Positions 9,037 to 17,535 of a stretch of DNA of 64,000 nucleotides are shown piece after piece. How positions within the stretch are numbered: the stretch's first letter is position 1; every line of letters starts with the position of its first letter. Both the position numbers and the translations under genes were made by a program. The notes under the pieces are model-generated. The model did not search any database and was not told the DNA's origin. It worked only from the letters and a program-made list of their open reading frames with translations. Source of the stretch: Maricaulis sp947259345 (lineage in GTDB: Bacteria; Pseudomonadota; Alphaproteobacteria; Caulobacterales; Maricaulaceae); contig OZ244254.1 in NCBI GenBank assembly GCA_965217205.1, forward strand, positions 1,116,001 through 1,180,000, given 5' to 3'.

Positions 9037-9632
9037 GGCTGACCCTCCTGCGGGCGACACGGACTTCCTGCGCTCAGGAATACGGCATCAAAGGCGGCCA
9101 GCTCGTCGGCCAGCCCGGACAAGCGGTCAAATTCATCCTTGCAGGACTGGTCGAACGGCGCGTCCGCGACACAGGCGGTGATCGTATCGCCGCCATCCGC
9201 GCAGGCGATAACGTCGCCCAGGGCATGGCCCCACCGGACAATCGCGTCATTGCGTTCCGGGTCGTAATGCACCTCGATCCCCGGTTCTCCATGGCCGCCG
9301 GAGATGGACCCGGCATGCACGCAGGTCGACGACCCGCCGCAGGGCGGGCGTGATTCCGTGGCAGCGAGGGTGTCCACCGTCACGCCTTGAGGGGCGGCCG
9401 GCGTCTCGGTCTCGGGGCGGTCAGGAGATTTGTCAGGCGCCGGCTGCGTCGCCGGTTCAGCGGCTGATTGCGGCTCTGCGACCTGTGAGATGTCAGGCTG
9501 GGTCTCGATCACCGGGGGCGCAATGGGGTCCGTCGTTTCGAGCTCGGCCGAGTCATCACCCCCGCTGCAAGCCGTCAGGACAACCGCCATTAATCCGGCG
9601 AGCCCGAACCGCATTCTACCCGATGCCGCCAT
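9033..9632 (-). CDS. Lipoprotein of unknown function, coupled to the large secreted protein
   Basis: A 199-residue product with a lipoprotein signal: basic start, hydrophobic LAGLMAVVLTAC with the predicted lipidated Cys at residue 22. A Pro/Glu/Thr-rich spacer of about 70 residues follows, then a compact C-terminal part with several cysteines (PPCGGSSTC, ACADGG, TACVADA, DQSC, SPC) that could form disulfides in the periplasm. The ATG at 9632 is preferred because GGGGA lies 7 nt upstream; ATGs at 9638 and 9614 are possible. The stop overlaps the start of the 1148-residue secreted-protein gene by 4 nt, suggesting a joint role at the cell surface. No homologous family is recognised. Confidence 0.7.
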   Translation of the reverse strand: MAASGRMRFGLAGLMAVVLTACSGGDDSAELETTDPIAPPVIETQPDISQVAEPQSAAEPATQPAPDKSPDRPETETPAAPQGVTVDTLAATESRPPCGGSSTCVHAGSISGGHGEPGIEVHYDPERNDAIVRWGHALGDVIACADGGDTITACVADAPFDQSCKDEFDRLSGLADELAAFDAVFLSAGSPCRPQEGQP

Positions 9633-9848
9633 CTGCATTTCCCCATTTGAGGACCAAACACTAGCAGCAGGGGGGCGCCATACAAGCCAGAGGCGAGGGT
9701 GGGGCGACGCCAATGAATTTAACGCGCTTGCAGAGCGGGTGTCGCGCTGCTTAGACTTGCTGGATAGCTGACGGCTGCCGTGGGCCAGGTCTTGGCCTGT
9801 CGCGAACATCCTGACGACTGACCTCGATCAAAGACACGGAAAAAACCC

Positions 9849-10322
9849 ATGCCCTACTTGCCTGTTCGGGAAGCGCTCAAGACCGCGGCTTCTGTACTTG
9901 TTGCCTTGATAATCACCACGTCGGTTGCCGCTCAGCGTGCAGATCCGAAAGCGCCTTTGGATGAATTTTTGAGCGCTCAGGTGCTCGAAGCACTGATCCT
10001 CGCGGGCCCGGACCATCCCATCGACCTGGAAGGTTCAGATTATGTCGGTGTGCTCGATGCGCAGGGCCTGTCACACAACTTGCCGGGTGTCCTGGCGAGT
10101 CTTTTCGGTTCACTGCCGACGGCCAATGAGGATGTCGGCGGTCCCAACCACGCGGAATTGATGGATAGCTGTGTGAGCGCCTCCGAGGCGTGCACGCTGA
10201 GCGTCCTCTATGTGGACATGTTCGATGGCGAGAGATCCGAGTCGGCGGTCATCCTGACATTCGAGCTCATTGACGGCCGTCTGGCGCCGACCGTACCGGT
10301 GCGGCTTGATCTCGCGGGTTAG
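9849..10322 (+). CDS. Hypothetical secreted protein
   Basis: A 157-residue product with an N-terminal hydrophobic signal (TAASVLVALIITTSVAAQ, likely cleavage after AAQ). The mature part is acidic and contains one Cys pair (MDSCVSASEACTL) that could be disulfide-bonded. No catalytic motif or family is recognised. It lies alone, divergent from the lipoprotein/secreted-protein pair, in the accessory block between era and recO. The ATG at 9849 follows CACGGAAAAAACCC, a mediocre ribosome site. Confidence 0.65.
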   Translation: MPYLPVREALKTAASVLVALIITTSVAAQRADPKAPLDEFLSAQVLEALILAGPDHPIDLEGSDYVGVLDAQGLSHNLPGVLASLFGSLPTANEDVGGPNHAELMDSCVSASEACTLSVLYVDMFDGERSESAVILTFELIDGRLAPTVPVRLDLAG

Positions 10323-10440
10323 ATTTTCACGCGATCATGCCAGTTTTTTGCCGGTCGGGGTGGAGCGCCAATGGATCGTTTCGCGTGTATTCCGGCATTT
10401 GCTGGATGCTGCTTGGTGACGAGTCACCTACAACCACTCC

Positions 10441-11169
10441 ATGGAATGGCGTGATCAGGGTATAGTGCTGGCGGTTCGGCCGCATGGCGAGACGTCGGCA
10501 ATCGTCGAGGTTTTGACGGCGGAGCAGGGGCGTCATGCCGGGCTGGTGCGCGGAGCGCGTTCGCGCTCCATGCGGCCGATCCTGCAGCCGGGCAATCAGA
10601 TCAATGTCAATTGGCGCGCCCGCCTGTCGGAACATCTCGGCATGTTCCAGATCGAGGCGGATGACCTCACCGCCGGCATGGTGATGGAGGATCGCACTGC
10701 GCTGGCCGCTCTCAATTCCGCGTGTGCGGTTGCCGTGATGTGCTTGCCCGAACGCGAAGCCCATCCGCGCGTCCACCAGGGCTTCCAGCTGCTTCTGGGC
10801 GCCTTCGACAACCCCGATATCTGGCCGGCACTCTATGTGCGTTGGGAGGCAGGCCTGTTGTCAGACCTGGGCTATGGGCTCGACATGTCGGCTTGCGCGG
10901 TGACGGGCGTGACCGAGGACCTCACCCATATCTCGCCGCGCACCGGCCGTGCCGTCTGCCGCGAGGAAGCCGCCCCCTACGCCCCCAAGCTCCTCGAACT
11001 CCCGCCCTTCATGGCCGGCTCGGGCAAGATCGCCGAGGGCGATATCGCACGTGGCCTCGCCCTGACCGGCTATTTCCTGGAACGCCGCGTGTTATGGCCG
11101 ATCGACAAGCAATTGCCCGAGGCGCGGGGAAGGTTGATGGCGGAGCTGGAGCGGGTGGGGCGGCTTTAG
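10441..11169 (+). CDS. recO: DNA repair protein RecO
   Basis: Mediator that loads RecA on single-stranded DNA in the RecFOR pathway. The 242-residue protein starts MEWRDQGIVLAVRPHGETSAIVEVLT, the typical OB-fold N-terminus, followed by GLVRGARSR and the RecO helical C-terminal domain with GYGLDMSACAVTG and SPRTGRAV. Only single Cys residues occur where some RecO proteins bind zinc. No clear Shine-Dalgarno sequence precedes the ATG at 10441. The stop overlaps, tail to tail, the end of a 31-codon minus-strand gene. Confidence 0.92.
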   Translation: MEWRDQGIVLAVRPHGETSAIVEVLTAEQGRHAGLVRGARSRSMRPILQPGNQINVNWRARLSEHLGMFQIEADDLTAGMVMEDRTALAALNSACAVAVMCLPEREAHPRVHQGFQLLLGAFDNPDIWPALYVRWEAGLLSDLGYGLDMSACAVTGVTEDLTHISPRTGRAVCREEAAPYAPKLLELPPFMAGSGKIAEGDIARGLALTGYFLERRVLWPIDKQLPEARGRLMAELERVGRL

Positions 11170-11261
11170 CGCTTTCTGCGTGACCACTGAATGCCACCAC
11201 CGGCGACAATGAGCACAAGCAAAATCACCACCCACCAGAAATCAGACCAAAGCGTTTCCAT
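11166..11261 (-). CDS. 31-residue single-pass membrane protein
   Basis: A very short gene, seen by translating the minus strand between recO and the parC remnant. It encodes METLWSDFWW, then a hydrophobic helix VVILLVLIVAGGG, then the basic tail IQWSRRKR, ending at TAA. Upstream, GGAGG lies 8 nt from the ATG at 11261, a strong ribosome-binding site. The pattern (aromatic anchor, one helix, positive tail) fits a small inner-membrane protein with its C-terminus in the cytoplasm. The stop codon overlaps the recO stop on the opposite strand. No known family is recognised, and partner and function are unknown. Confidence 0.7.
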   Translation of the reverse strand: METLWSDFWWVVILLVLIVAGGGIQWSRRKR

Positions 11262-11348
11262 GGAATAATCCTCCGTCAGATGCGTGAGAGGATCACCAAC
11301 CGCGCTTGTTTCGACTAGGGGGACGCGTCGGTCGCCCGTCCCTTACTC

Positions 11349-11540
11349 CCCCACAGCTAATCCAGCGTCCGGCGCCTTCCTTGCTCGCCAGCCCTGAATT
11401 TACTGACCCAGACACGAATCAGCCAAGTGGGTTTCATGGGCGATCATTTTGATGCCGGCAGCGGGCATAGCATCGAGGAGAGATCCAAGGAGGCGTTGCC
11501 GCGGCGATACTTCGCCTCTGCGCGCTCGACGATCTGCCCG
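11349..11540 (+). pseudogene. Decayed duplicate of the parC promoter region and first ~35 codons
   Basis: This segment aligns without gaps to 13062-13253, at a constant offset of 1713 bases. By hand count about 157 of 192 positions match. It covers the 87 nt upstream of parC and the start: ATG at 11436 corresponds to the parC ATG at 13149, and the translation MGDHFDAGSGHSIEERSKEA mirrors MGDHFDPDGGHIIEEKFDEA of ParC. Homology stops abruptly near 11540, in the middle of the topoisomerase N-terminal domain. Substitutions hit all codon positions and conserved residues, so this is a non-functional remnant. The S41 peptidase gene lies between remnant and real gene. Confidence 0.85.
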
Positions 11541-11595
11541 TTCCGTGCTCCTGAAACCGGTCAGGCATTGATGAATTCGGCTCCAGTCGACGCGC

Positions 11596-12927
11596 TCAAT
11601 CCGAACGCGGCGCGGGAGCTGTCATGCCGCCCTCGACCCGCAGGGCAAGCGCTTCGGCGCGTCCCGTTTCATACCCCAGGAAGTCGATCAGATAGTCCTC
11701 GCTGTCGGCAAAGCGGAAGGTGCCCGGCATGATCGGCAAGAGCTCCGTCGGATCGCGATCATCGCGCTGATACATCAGGCGCTCGCCTTCCAGCCAGACG
11801 CGGCGGGGACCGTACTGTCCGACAAAGGCCATGAGTGCGTGTGTGTCGGGGGTCCAGGGCGAGAAGCGGGCCGACAGGGGCGCCAGGAGCCAATCCGCTA
11901 TCATCGCGGCATTGCCGTCATCGGACGTCTCGACGATGCGCTGATAGATTTCGAAAAGCCCGCGGTCCATGGCGTCGTCCGCGTCGATCTCGATATCCGG
12001 TACGACGCCGGTCCCGTCCCAGTTCGTCCCGGTGAACGGGCTGATGGAGGTCGCCGTCGGGATAAAGATGGAATAGCCCGTCGAGGCGAGGAAGAAGTCG
12101 CCGGGATTGCCGCCGCCCGCTGTGACGTCCCCGACAATGACGGCCCGACCCATGGCCTGAAGGTGATAGGCCAGCGCCTCGGCGGCTGACAGCGTGTCCG
12201 GGCTGACGAGGATGTAGAGTGGTACTTCAGGCCGGTGGCCGGCCGGGTGACGGGGCAGGGTGCGCATGTCCATGACCTCGCCGACGCGGGTCCGGAATGT
12301 GTTGTAGTGCAATGCCTCGCCTTCAGGCAGGAAGTGGCTGAGCAGGTATTGCACCATGTCCGGTGCGCCGCCGCCGTTTTCGCGCAGGTCGATGATCACC
12401 GAATCCGTGTGGGCGATGAAGTCGAGCGCGGCATGCGCGGTCGGCTCGGCGACCTCGATCGGCGCGAAGCCCGTCAGGTTGAGATAGCCGATATTGCCGT
12501 CGAGCACGCTGACATCCGCGAAGGCGAAATTGCGTCGGCGCAGGGATGCCCATCTGTCGGGGTCCGGTTCGGCTTCAGTCTCGGCGCTGGCCACGTCCGC
12601 CTGCGCCCACTCGGCGCGCGTCCTGGCAATCTCCTCAACGCCGCGCCATTGAATGTCAAAATGTCGATCGAGTGCCTGCAGGCGTTCGGTCAGCACAGCT
12701 GCGAGCTCGCCGCCATGACCGATTTCGCCTGCTTCGCGGGTCTCGGCGAAGCTCAGGAGAGTATCCTGGATCCGTGCGCCTGCCTCGGCGTCATAATACT
12801 GGTCCGCAATCAGGCGTCCCAGTTCGTCGATGGCGGCTGTACGCTGTGCGCTGTCGATCATGTCGTCCTGCGCCAAGGCGGCTGTGCCGAGACATGCCGC
12901 AGCGATTATTGAAATCACGGTTTTCAT
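11596..12927 (-). CDS. S41 family (C-terminal-processing-type) serine peptidase, secreted
   Basis: The 443-residue product has a signal peptide (MKTVISIIAAACLGTAALAQ). Its central and C-terminal parts match tail-specific proteases: GNIGYLNLTGF, SVIIDLRENGGGAPDMV, and ILVSPDTLSAAEALAYHLQ, where the Ser of LSAAE is the expected nucleophile, followed by VIVGDVTAGGGNPGD. No obvious PDZ domain is seen, as in the tricorn/IRBP-like branch. The ATG at 12927 has GGAGGG about 6 nt upstream. The gene sits between recO and parC, directly beside a partial parC duplicate, so it looks like an insertion. Substrate unknown; periplasmic peptide degradation is likely. Confidence 0.85.
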   Translation of the reverse strand: MKTVISIIAAACLGTAALAQDDMIDSAQRTAAIDELGRLIADQYYDAEAGARIQDTLLSFAETREAGEIGHGGELAAVLTERLQALDRHFDIQWRGVEEIARTRAEWAQADVASAETEAEPDPDRWASLRRRNFAFADVSVLDGNIGYLNLTGFAPIEVAEPTAHAALDFIAHTDSVIIDLRENGGGAPDMVQYLLSHFLPEGEALHYNTFRTRVGEVMDMRTLPRHPAGHRPEVPLYILVSPDTLSAAEALAYHLQAMGRAVIVGDVTAGGGNPGDFFLASTGYSIFIPTATSISPFTGTNWDGTGVVPDIEIDADDAMDRGLFEIYQRIVETSDDGNAAMIADWLLAPLSARFSPWTPDTHALMAFVGQYGPRRVWLEGERLMYQRDDRDPTELLPIMPGTFRFADSEDYLIDFLGYETGRAEALALRVEGGMTAPAPRSD

Positions 12928-13148
12928 TCTGCCCTCCAAGCCTTGGCAGCCTGAATTACCGCGCGCCCTATCACCGCAATATGGGCACTAGCTGACGGTT
13001 GGGTCACGAAGCAGATCTGATCGGGCAGTGCTCGGGATCTGGTGCCGGAGTGCGGGACCTTCCCCACAGCTAATCCTGCGTCCGGACCCTGCCTTGCCCG
13101 TCAGCCCTGCCTATACTGGGACAAACACGAATCAGTCAGGTGGGCTTC

Positions 13149-15425
13149 ATGGGCGATCATTTTGATCCCGACGGCGGGCATATCATCGAGGAGAAGTTCG
13201 ACGAGGCGCTGTCGCGGCGATATCTCGCCTATGCGCTTTCGACGATCACCCAGCGGGCCTTGCCTGATGCCCGCGATGGTCTGAAGCCGGTTCATCGCCG
13301 TCTCCTCTATGCGATGCGCGAGCTGAAGCTGAACCCGGACCAGGCGTTCAAGAAATCGGCCCGTGTGGTCGGTGATGTGATCGGTAAATACCACCCGCAT
13401 GGCGACCAGTCGGTCTATGAGGCGCTGGTCCGTCTGGCCCAGGATTTCGCCTCGCGCTATCCGCTGGTCGAGGGGCAGGGCAATTTCGGCAATATCGACG
13501 GCGATGGTGCTGCCGCCATGCGTTACACCGAAGCGCGCCTGACCAAAGCGGCGGAGCTGCTGCTGCAGGATATCGACCAGGGCACGGTCGATTTCGAGGA
13601 AACCTATGACGGGTCCGAGCGTGAACCCCTGGTCCTGCCCGGTGCCTTTCCCAATCTTCTGGCCAATGGCTCGACCGGTATCGCCGTCGGCATGGCCACC
13701 TCGGTGCCGCCTCACAATGTCGCCGAGATTTGCGCCGCGGCCATGGCGCTGATCGACAACCCCGAAACCGAAACCGAAGCGCTCCTCAAGCACATCAAGG
13801 GGCCCGACCTGCCCACCGGCGGCACGATTGTCGAACCGCCCGAAGCGATCCGCTCGGCCTATGAGACGGGACGCGGTGGTTTCCGGGTGCGGGCCAAGTG
13901 GGAGAAGGAAGATATCGGTCGCGGCATGTGGCGCATCGTGGTCACAGAGATCCCGTACCTTGTGCAAAAATCCAAACTGGTTGAACGCATCGCCCAGCTG
14001 ATGGATGCCAAGAAACTGCCGCTGCTGGATGATGTCCTTGATGAGAGTACCGAAGATATCCGCCTGATACTGGAGCCGAAATCCAAACTGGTCGATCCGG
14101 ACATGCTCATGGAGAGCTTGTTCAAGCTGACCGATCTGGAAACCCGGGTCTCGCTGAACCTCAATGTGCTCGACCCGAAGGGCGTGCCGCGGGTGATGAG
14201 CCTGCGCGAAGTCTTGCAGATCTGGCTCGAGCATCGCCGCGAGGTCGCGGTGCGGCGGGCCACGACGCGTCTGGCCAAGGTCGAGGACCGGCTGGAAGTG
14301 CTGGCCGGTTATCTCATCGTCTATGCCGATCTGGACGAGGTGATCCGCATCATCCGCTTCGAGGATGAGCCGAAGGCCAAGCTGATGGCGCATTTCGAAC
14401 TGACCGAGCGTCAGGCGGAAGCCATTCTCAATATGCGCCTGCGGGCCTTGCGCAAGCTGGAAGAACTTGAAATCCGCAAGGAAGACAAGAGTCTGCGCGT
14501 CGAGCGCAAGAGCCTCCAGGAGCTGATCGGTTCTACGGCCCTGCAATGGGACAAGGTGCGTGGCGAAGTCACCAGACTCGGCGAGCTTTATGCCGAAACC
14601 ACCCCGCTCGGCAAACGCCGCACCGTCTTCGACAAGGCGCCTGACATCTCCGGCGATGCGCCCATCGAGGCCTTCGTGGTGCGCGAGCCCATCACCGCTG
14701 TCCTGTCCGAACGCGGCTGGGTGCGGGCGTTGAAGGGTCATATCAACGACGTCACCGAGCTCAAGTTCAAGGAGGGCGACAAGTCGGCCTTCGCAGTCAA
14801 ATGCGAGACCACCGACAAGCTCCTCATGTTCGCCACGGACGGGAAGTTCTACACGCTGGAAGCCTCGAAACTCCCGGGTGGCCGCGGCCATGGCGAACCG
14901 GTGCGCCTGCATGTCGATCTGCCGGACGACGCGGCGCCGATCGGTCTGTTCAAATACGATCCGGAGCGCACACTCCTTGTCGCGTCAGACGGCAATTCCG
15001 GTTTCCGCATCAAGGAAAGCGATTGCGTCGCCATGAAGAAGGGCGGCAAGCAGATTCTCAACCTCGCCGAAGGCGATGAGGCGTTCCTGTGTATTCCGGC
15101 AACGGGCGATCGCTGTGCCCTGATCGGCGAGAACAAGAAGCTGCTGGTTTTCGAGCTCGAGGACATCCCGGTGATGAGTCGCGGCAAGGGCGTCAAGCTG
15201 CTCGGCGGCAAGGGGGCCAAGCTGGCCGATGCAACCGTTTTCAATGCCGAGGACGGCCTGACCTGGCTTGATGGGGCGGGGCGTCGATTCAGCCTCGATG
15301 ACTGGCATTTGTGGACGGCAAAACGGGCCCAGGCCGGCAAGATGGCGCCGCGCGGATTCCCACGTTCCCTGCGCTTCTCGCCGCGAGGTTCGGAATTCCT
15401 CGCTTCCCAGGCGAAAGCGGAATAG
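13149..15425 (+). CDS. parC: DNA topoisomerase IV subunit A
   Basis: DNA-breaking subunit of the type IIA topoisomerase that unlinks daughter chromosomes. The 758-residue protein has the ParC/GyrA core: YLAYALSTITQRALPDARDG, the quinolone-pocket helix GKYHPHGDQSVYEALVRLAQ, catalytic Tyr in MRYTEARL, and FPNLLANGSTGIAVGMATS. The C-terminal half forms a ParC-type beta-propeller (RGWVRALKGH, KFYTLEASKLPGGRG). The ATG at 13149 is preferred (AGGTGGG just upstream); a GTG at 13140 is in frame. The residue equivalent to the quinolone-contact Ser of E. coli ParC is Gln. A decayed copy of its promoter and 5' end lies at 11349-11540. Confidence 0.95.
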   Translation: MGDHFDPDGGHIIEEKFDEALSRRYLAYALSTITQRALPDARDGLKPVHRRLLYAMRELKLNPDQAFKKSARVVGDVIGKYHPHGDQSVYEALVRLAQDFASRYPLVEGQGNFGNIDGDGAAAMRYTEARLTKAAELLLQDIDQGTVDFEETYDGSEREPLVLPGAFPNLLANGSTGIAVGMATSVPPHNVAEICAAAMALIDNPETETEALLKHIKGPDLPTGGTIVEPPEAIRSAYETGRGGFRVRAKWEKEDIGRGMWRIVVTEIPYLVQKSKLVERIAQLMDAKKLPLLDDVLDESTEDIRLILEPKSKLVDPDMLMESLFKLTDLETRVSLNLNVLDPKGVPRVMSLREVLQIWLEHRREVAVRRATTRLAKVEDRLEVLAGYLIVYADLDEVIRIIRFEDEPKAKLMAHFELTERQAEAILNMRLRALRKLEELEIRKEDKSLRVERKSLQELIGSTALQWDKVRGEVTRLGELYAETTPLGKRRTVFDKAPDISGDAPIEAFVVREPITAVLSERGWVRALKGHINDVTELKFKEGDKSAFAVKCETTDKLLMFATDGKFYTLEASKLPGGRGHGEPVRLHVDLPDDAAPIGLFKYDPERTLLVASDGNSGFRIKESDCVAMKKGGKQILNLAEGDEAFLCIPATGDRCALIGENKKLLVFELEDIPVMSRGKGVKLLGGKGAKLADATVFNAEDGLTWLDGAGRRFSLDDWHLWTAKRAQAGKMAPRGFPRSLRFSPRGSEFLASQAKAE

Positions 15426-15501
15426 GTAGTGATTTGAACGTGCACCGACCGCGCAGGCCGGTGTGACATCTTCAGTTTTGCCCGCTCAAGGAGAGACAGG
15501 C

Positions 15502-16053
15502 ATGGATACCGGCATCATTCTTTTGCTCGTGATCATCGCCCTCGGCGTATTTTTGGTCATGGTCTACAACCGGCTGGTCGCGCTGCGGCAGACCTGCAAC
15601 CAGGCCTGGGGCGATATCGATGTCCAGCTGAAGCAGCGCCATGATCTCGTGCCCAATCTGGTCGAGACCGTGAAAGGCTATGCCAGCCACGAGAAGGAGA
15701 CGCTGGAAAATGTCATCAAGGCGCGCCAGACGGCGATTGATGCGACCTCGGTGAAGGATCTGGCCGGGGCGGAAAACATGCTCTCCGGTGCCTTGCGCCA
15801 GCTCTTTGCCCTGTCGGAGGCCTATCCCGACCTCAAGGCCAATCAGAACTTCATGCAATTGCAGGCCGAGCTCGCCGATCTGGAAAACAAGATCGCGGCC
15901 GCGCGCCGCTTCTTCAATAATGCGGTCAATGAGTACAACACCTCGACCGAGCAATTCCCGGCGGTCGTGATTGCCAATTCGATGGGCTTCAAGATGCGCG
16001 AATATTTCGAGGTGGCCGAGGCCGAGCGCGGCGCCCCGAAGGTGCAGTTCTAG
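15502..16053 (+). CDS. lemA: LemA family protein
   Basis: The 183-residue protein has one N-terminal transmembrane helix (TGIILLLVIIALGVFLVMVYN) followed by the long helical LemA domain: NQAWGDIDVQLKQRHDLVPNLVETVKG, FNNAVNEYNT and FPAVVIANSMGFKMREYFEV. The role is not firmly established; LemA genes often pair with M48 peptidase or TPM-domain genes, as here, where an M48 protease gene begins 3 nt after the stop. The ATG at 15502 is preceded by AAGGAGAGACAGGC, a good ribosome site; an upstream in-frame start would add a non-family extension. Confidence 0.9.
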   Translation: MDTGIILLLVIIALGVFLVMVYNRLVALRQTCNQAWGDIDVQLKQRHDLVPNLVETVKGYASHEKETLENVIKARQTAIDATSVKDLAGAENMLSGALRQLFALSEAYPDLKANQNFMQLQAELADLENKIAAARRFFNNAVNEYNTSTEQFPAVVIANSMGFKMREYFEVAEAERGAPKVQF

Positions 16054-16056
16054 GTC

Positions 16057-17082
16057 ATGGTCTGGGGCACGGCCGGGCTCCGCACCCATATCTGGAATAA
16101 TAATCTGCGGTCGGTTTTCCTGCTGGCTGCCTTTCCGGTTTTGCTGGTCGCACTCGGCTATGCCCTCACCATTTTGATGACCGGCTTCCTGGATCCGGGG
16201 CAGTCCGCGGGTTCGGGAAAGGCCGCGGGCGAGATGGCCAGTCTCTGGTCAAGCGAGTTGGCCCGTCTGCCGATGATCGGCGCCTGGTCGCTGGGTATCG
16301 CGGCGGTCTGGTTTGTCATTGCCTGGTTCTTTCACCAGTCGATGATCAATGCCGCCACAGGCGCCCGTCCGGTTACCCGCAAGGACGAGCCGGAACTCTA
16401 CAACCTTCTGGAAAATCTCTGTATTTCGCGCGGCCTGACCATGCCGAAACTGGCTGTGATCGAAAGCGGCGCGCTCAATGCCTATGCCTCCGGTCTCTCG
16501 GAGAGCCAGGCGACTGTCACGGTCACGCGCGGCTTGATGCAACGTTTGAACAAGTCAGAGCTGGAAGCCGTGCTGGCCCACGAGCTTTCCCATATCCGTC
16601 ACAAGGATGTGCGACTTCTGGTCATCTCGATTATCTTTGTCGGCATCATCTCCTTTGCTGCGGAGATCGTCTTCCGGCGGATTTTCTGGCTGGGCCTGCG
16701 TGCCGGTGGTGACCGGCGGTCGGGCGGGCGCGGCGGCGGGCTCGTGATCGTGATTGGCCTCGCCATCATCGCTATCGCCTATCTGCTCGCCATCGTGATC
16801 CGCTTTTCCCTGTCACGTCGCCGCGAATACATGGCCGATGCCGGCGCTGTCGAGCTGACCCGCAATCCCGACGCCATGATCTCGGCGCTGGAGAAAATCT
16901 CCGGCAATGCCGAGGTCGAGGACTCGCCGGAAGAAGTCCGGGAAATGTTCATTGAAAACCCCAAGACCGGCTTCATGGGTGTGTTTGCCACCCATCCGCC
17001 GATCGAGAAGCGGATCGAGATGCTGGTCGAGCACGCCGGCGGAAAGCGCCGGGTCCCGACAAGCGCCATACCCGAGATTTAG
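16057..17082 (+). CDS. M48 family membrane zinc metallopeptidase (HtpX-like)
   Basis: The 341-residue protein has several transmembrane helices (residues about 19-45, 75-95, 185-210 and 230-255) and the zinc motif HELSHIRHKDVRL, with the third ligand probably the Glu of REYMADAGAVEL. This is the HtpX/M48B arrangement for quality control of inner-membrane proteins. The C-terminal segment FATHPPIEKRIEML is also typical of the family. It is arranged with lemA in a two-gene operon (3 nt spacing). A Gly/Arg-rich loop (GGDRRSGGRGGGLV) lies between the third and fourth helices. The specific substrate cannot be inferred. Confidence 0.9.
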   Translation: MVWGTAGLRTHIWNNNLRSVFLLAAFPVLLVALGYALTILMTGFLDPGQSAGSGKAAGEMASLWSSELARLPMIGAWSLGIAAVWFVIAWFFHQSMINAATGARPVTRKDEPELYNLLENLCISRGLTMPKLAVIESGALNAYASGLSESQATVTVTRGLMQRLNKSELEAVLAHELSHIRHKDVRLLVISIIFVGIISFAAEIVFRRIFWLGLRAGGDRRSGGRGGGLVIVIGLAIIAIAYLLAIVIRFSLSRRREYMADAGAVELTRNPDAMISALEKISGNAEVEDSPEEVREMFIENPKTGFMGVFATHPPIEKRIEMLVEHAGGKRRVPTSAIPEI

Positions 17083-17090
17083 GACACGCC

Positions 17091-17450
17091 CTATTGGCTG
17101 AACAGGCAGAGCTTGTTCCGGTCCAGATCGCGGACATAGCCGGAATAATAAGGGCCGCGTTGGCCGGGTTCGCCCTCACAGGTCCCGCCCAGTTCGATCG
17201 CCAGCTTGTGTAGGCGATGAACTGCCTCATGCGAGCCCACATCCAGGCCCAGCATTGTGCCATTTCCCGGCGTGGCGGGTTCTTCGTTGAAGGGACGCGC
17301 AATCGCAAAGGCGAAGTCCTTGCCGACCCAATAGGTCATGCGCCCGGCGGGCATGGCCGGTGCGACTTCGGATTGCGCGAAAAGGGCGTCATAGAATTTC
17401 GTGGATGCGTCGATGTTGTTTGTGCCCAGAACGAAATAGCTCATTCTCAT
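17091..17450 (-). CDS. VOC (glyoxalase/bleomycin resistance) family protein
   Basis: The 119-residue protein begins MRMSYFVLGTNNIDASTKFYDALF, the typical first beta-alpha unit of vicinal-oxygen-chelate proteins, and ends SGYVRDLDRNKLCLFSQ, the matching last strands. Small single-domain VOC proteins bind metals or small ligands; the substrate is unknown. The start at 17450 has GGGAGAGA upstream; the frame is open to 17519 but that extension has no ribosome site. The gene is divergent from a WYL-domain regulator, with a palindromic operator in the shared intergenic region, so the regulator probably controls it. Confidence 0.8.
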   Translation of the reverse strand: MRMSYFVLGTNNIDASTKFYDALFAQSEVAPAMPAGRMTYWVGKDFAFAIARPFNEEPATPGNGTMLGLDVGSHEAVHRLHKLAIELGGTCEGEPGQRGPYYSGYVRDLDRNKLCLFSQ

Positions 17451-17506
17451 GCGTGTCTCTCCCGCTTGGACCGGGAAGTTTTCCCGGCGACAAATCCAGA
17501 CTATCG

Positions 17507-17535
17507 ACAAATAGGTCATTCAATGTCCTATTTGT
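17507..17535. promoter_or_regulatory. Palindromic operator between VOC gene and WYL regulator
   Basis: ACAAATAGG (17507-17515) and CCTATTTGT (17527-17535) are perfect 9-bp inverted arms separated by 11 bp. It ends 3 bases before the ATG of the regulator gene and about 60 bases upstream of the VOC start. Position and symmetry suggest the binding site of the regulator itself, repressing both divergent genes. Confidence 0.7.

Noticed and set aside
13101..14912. 603-codon open frame antisense to parC
   Set aside because: Same reason: shadow of a strongly conserved gene, no start signal, composition unlike a folded protein.
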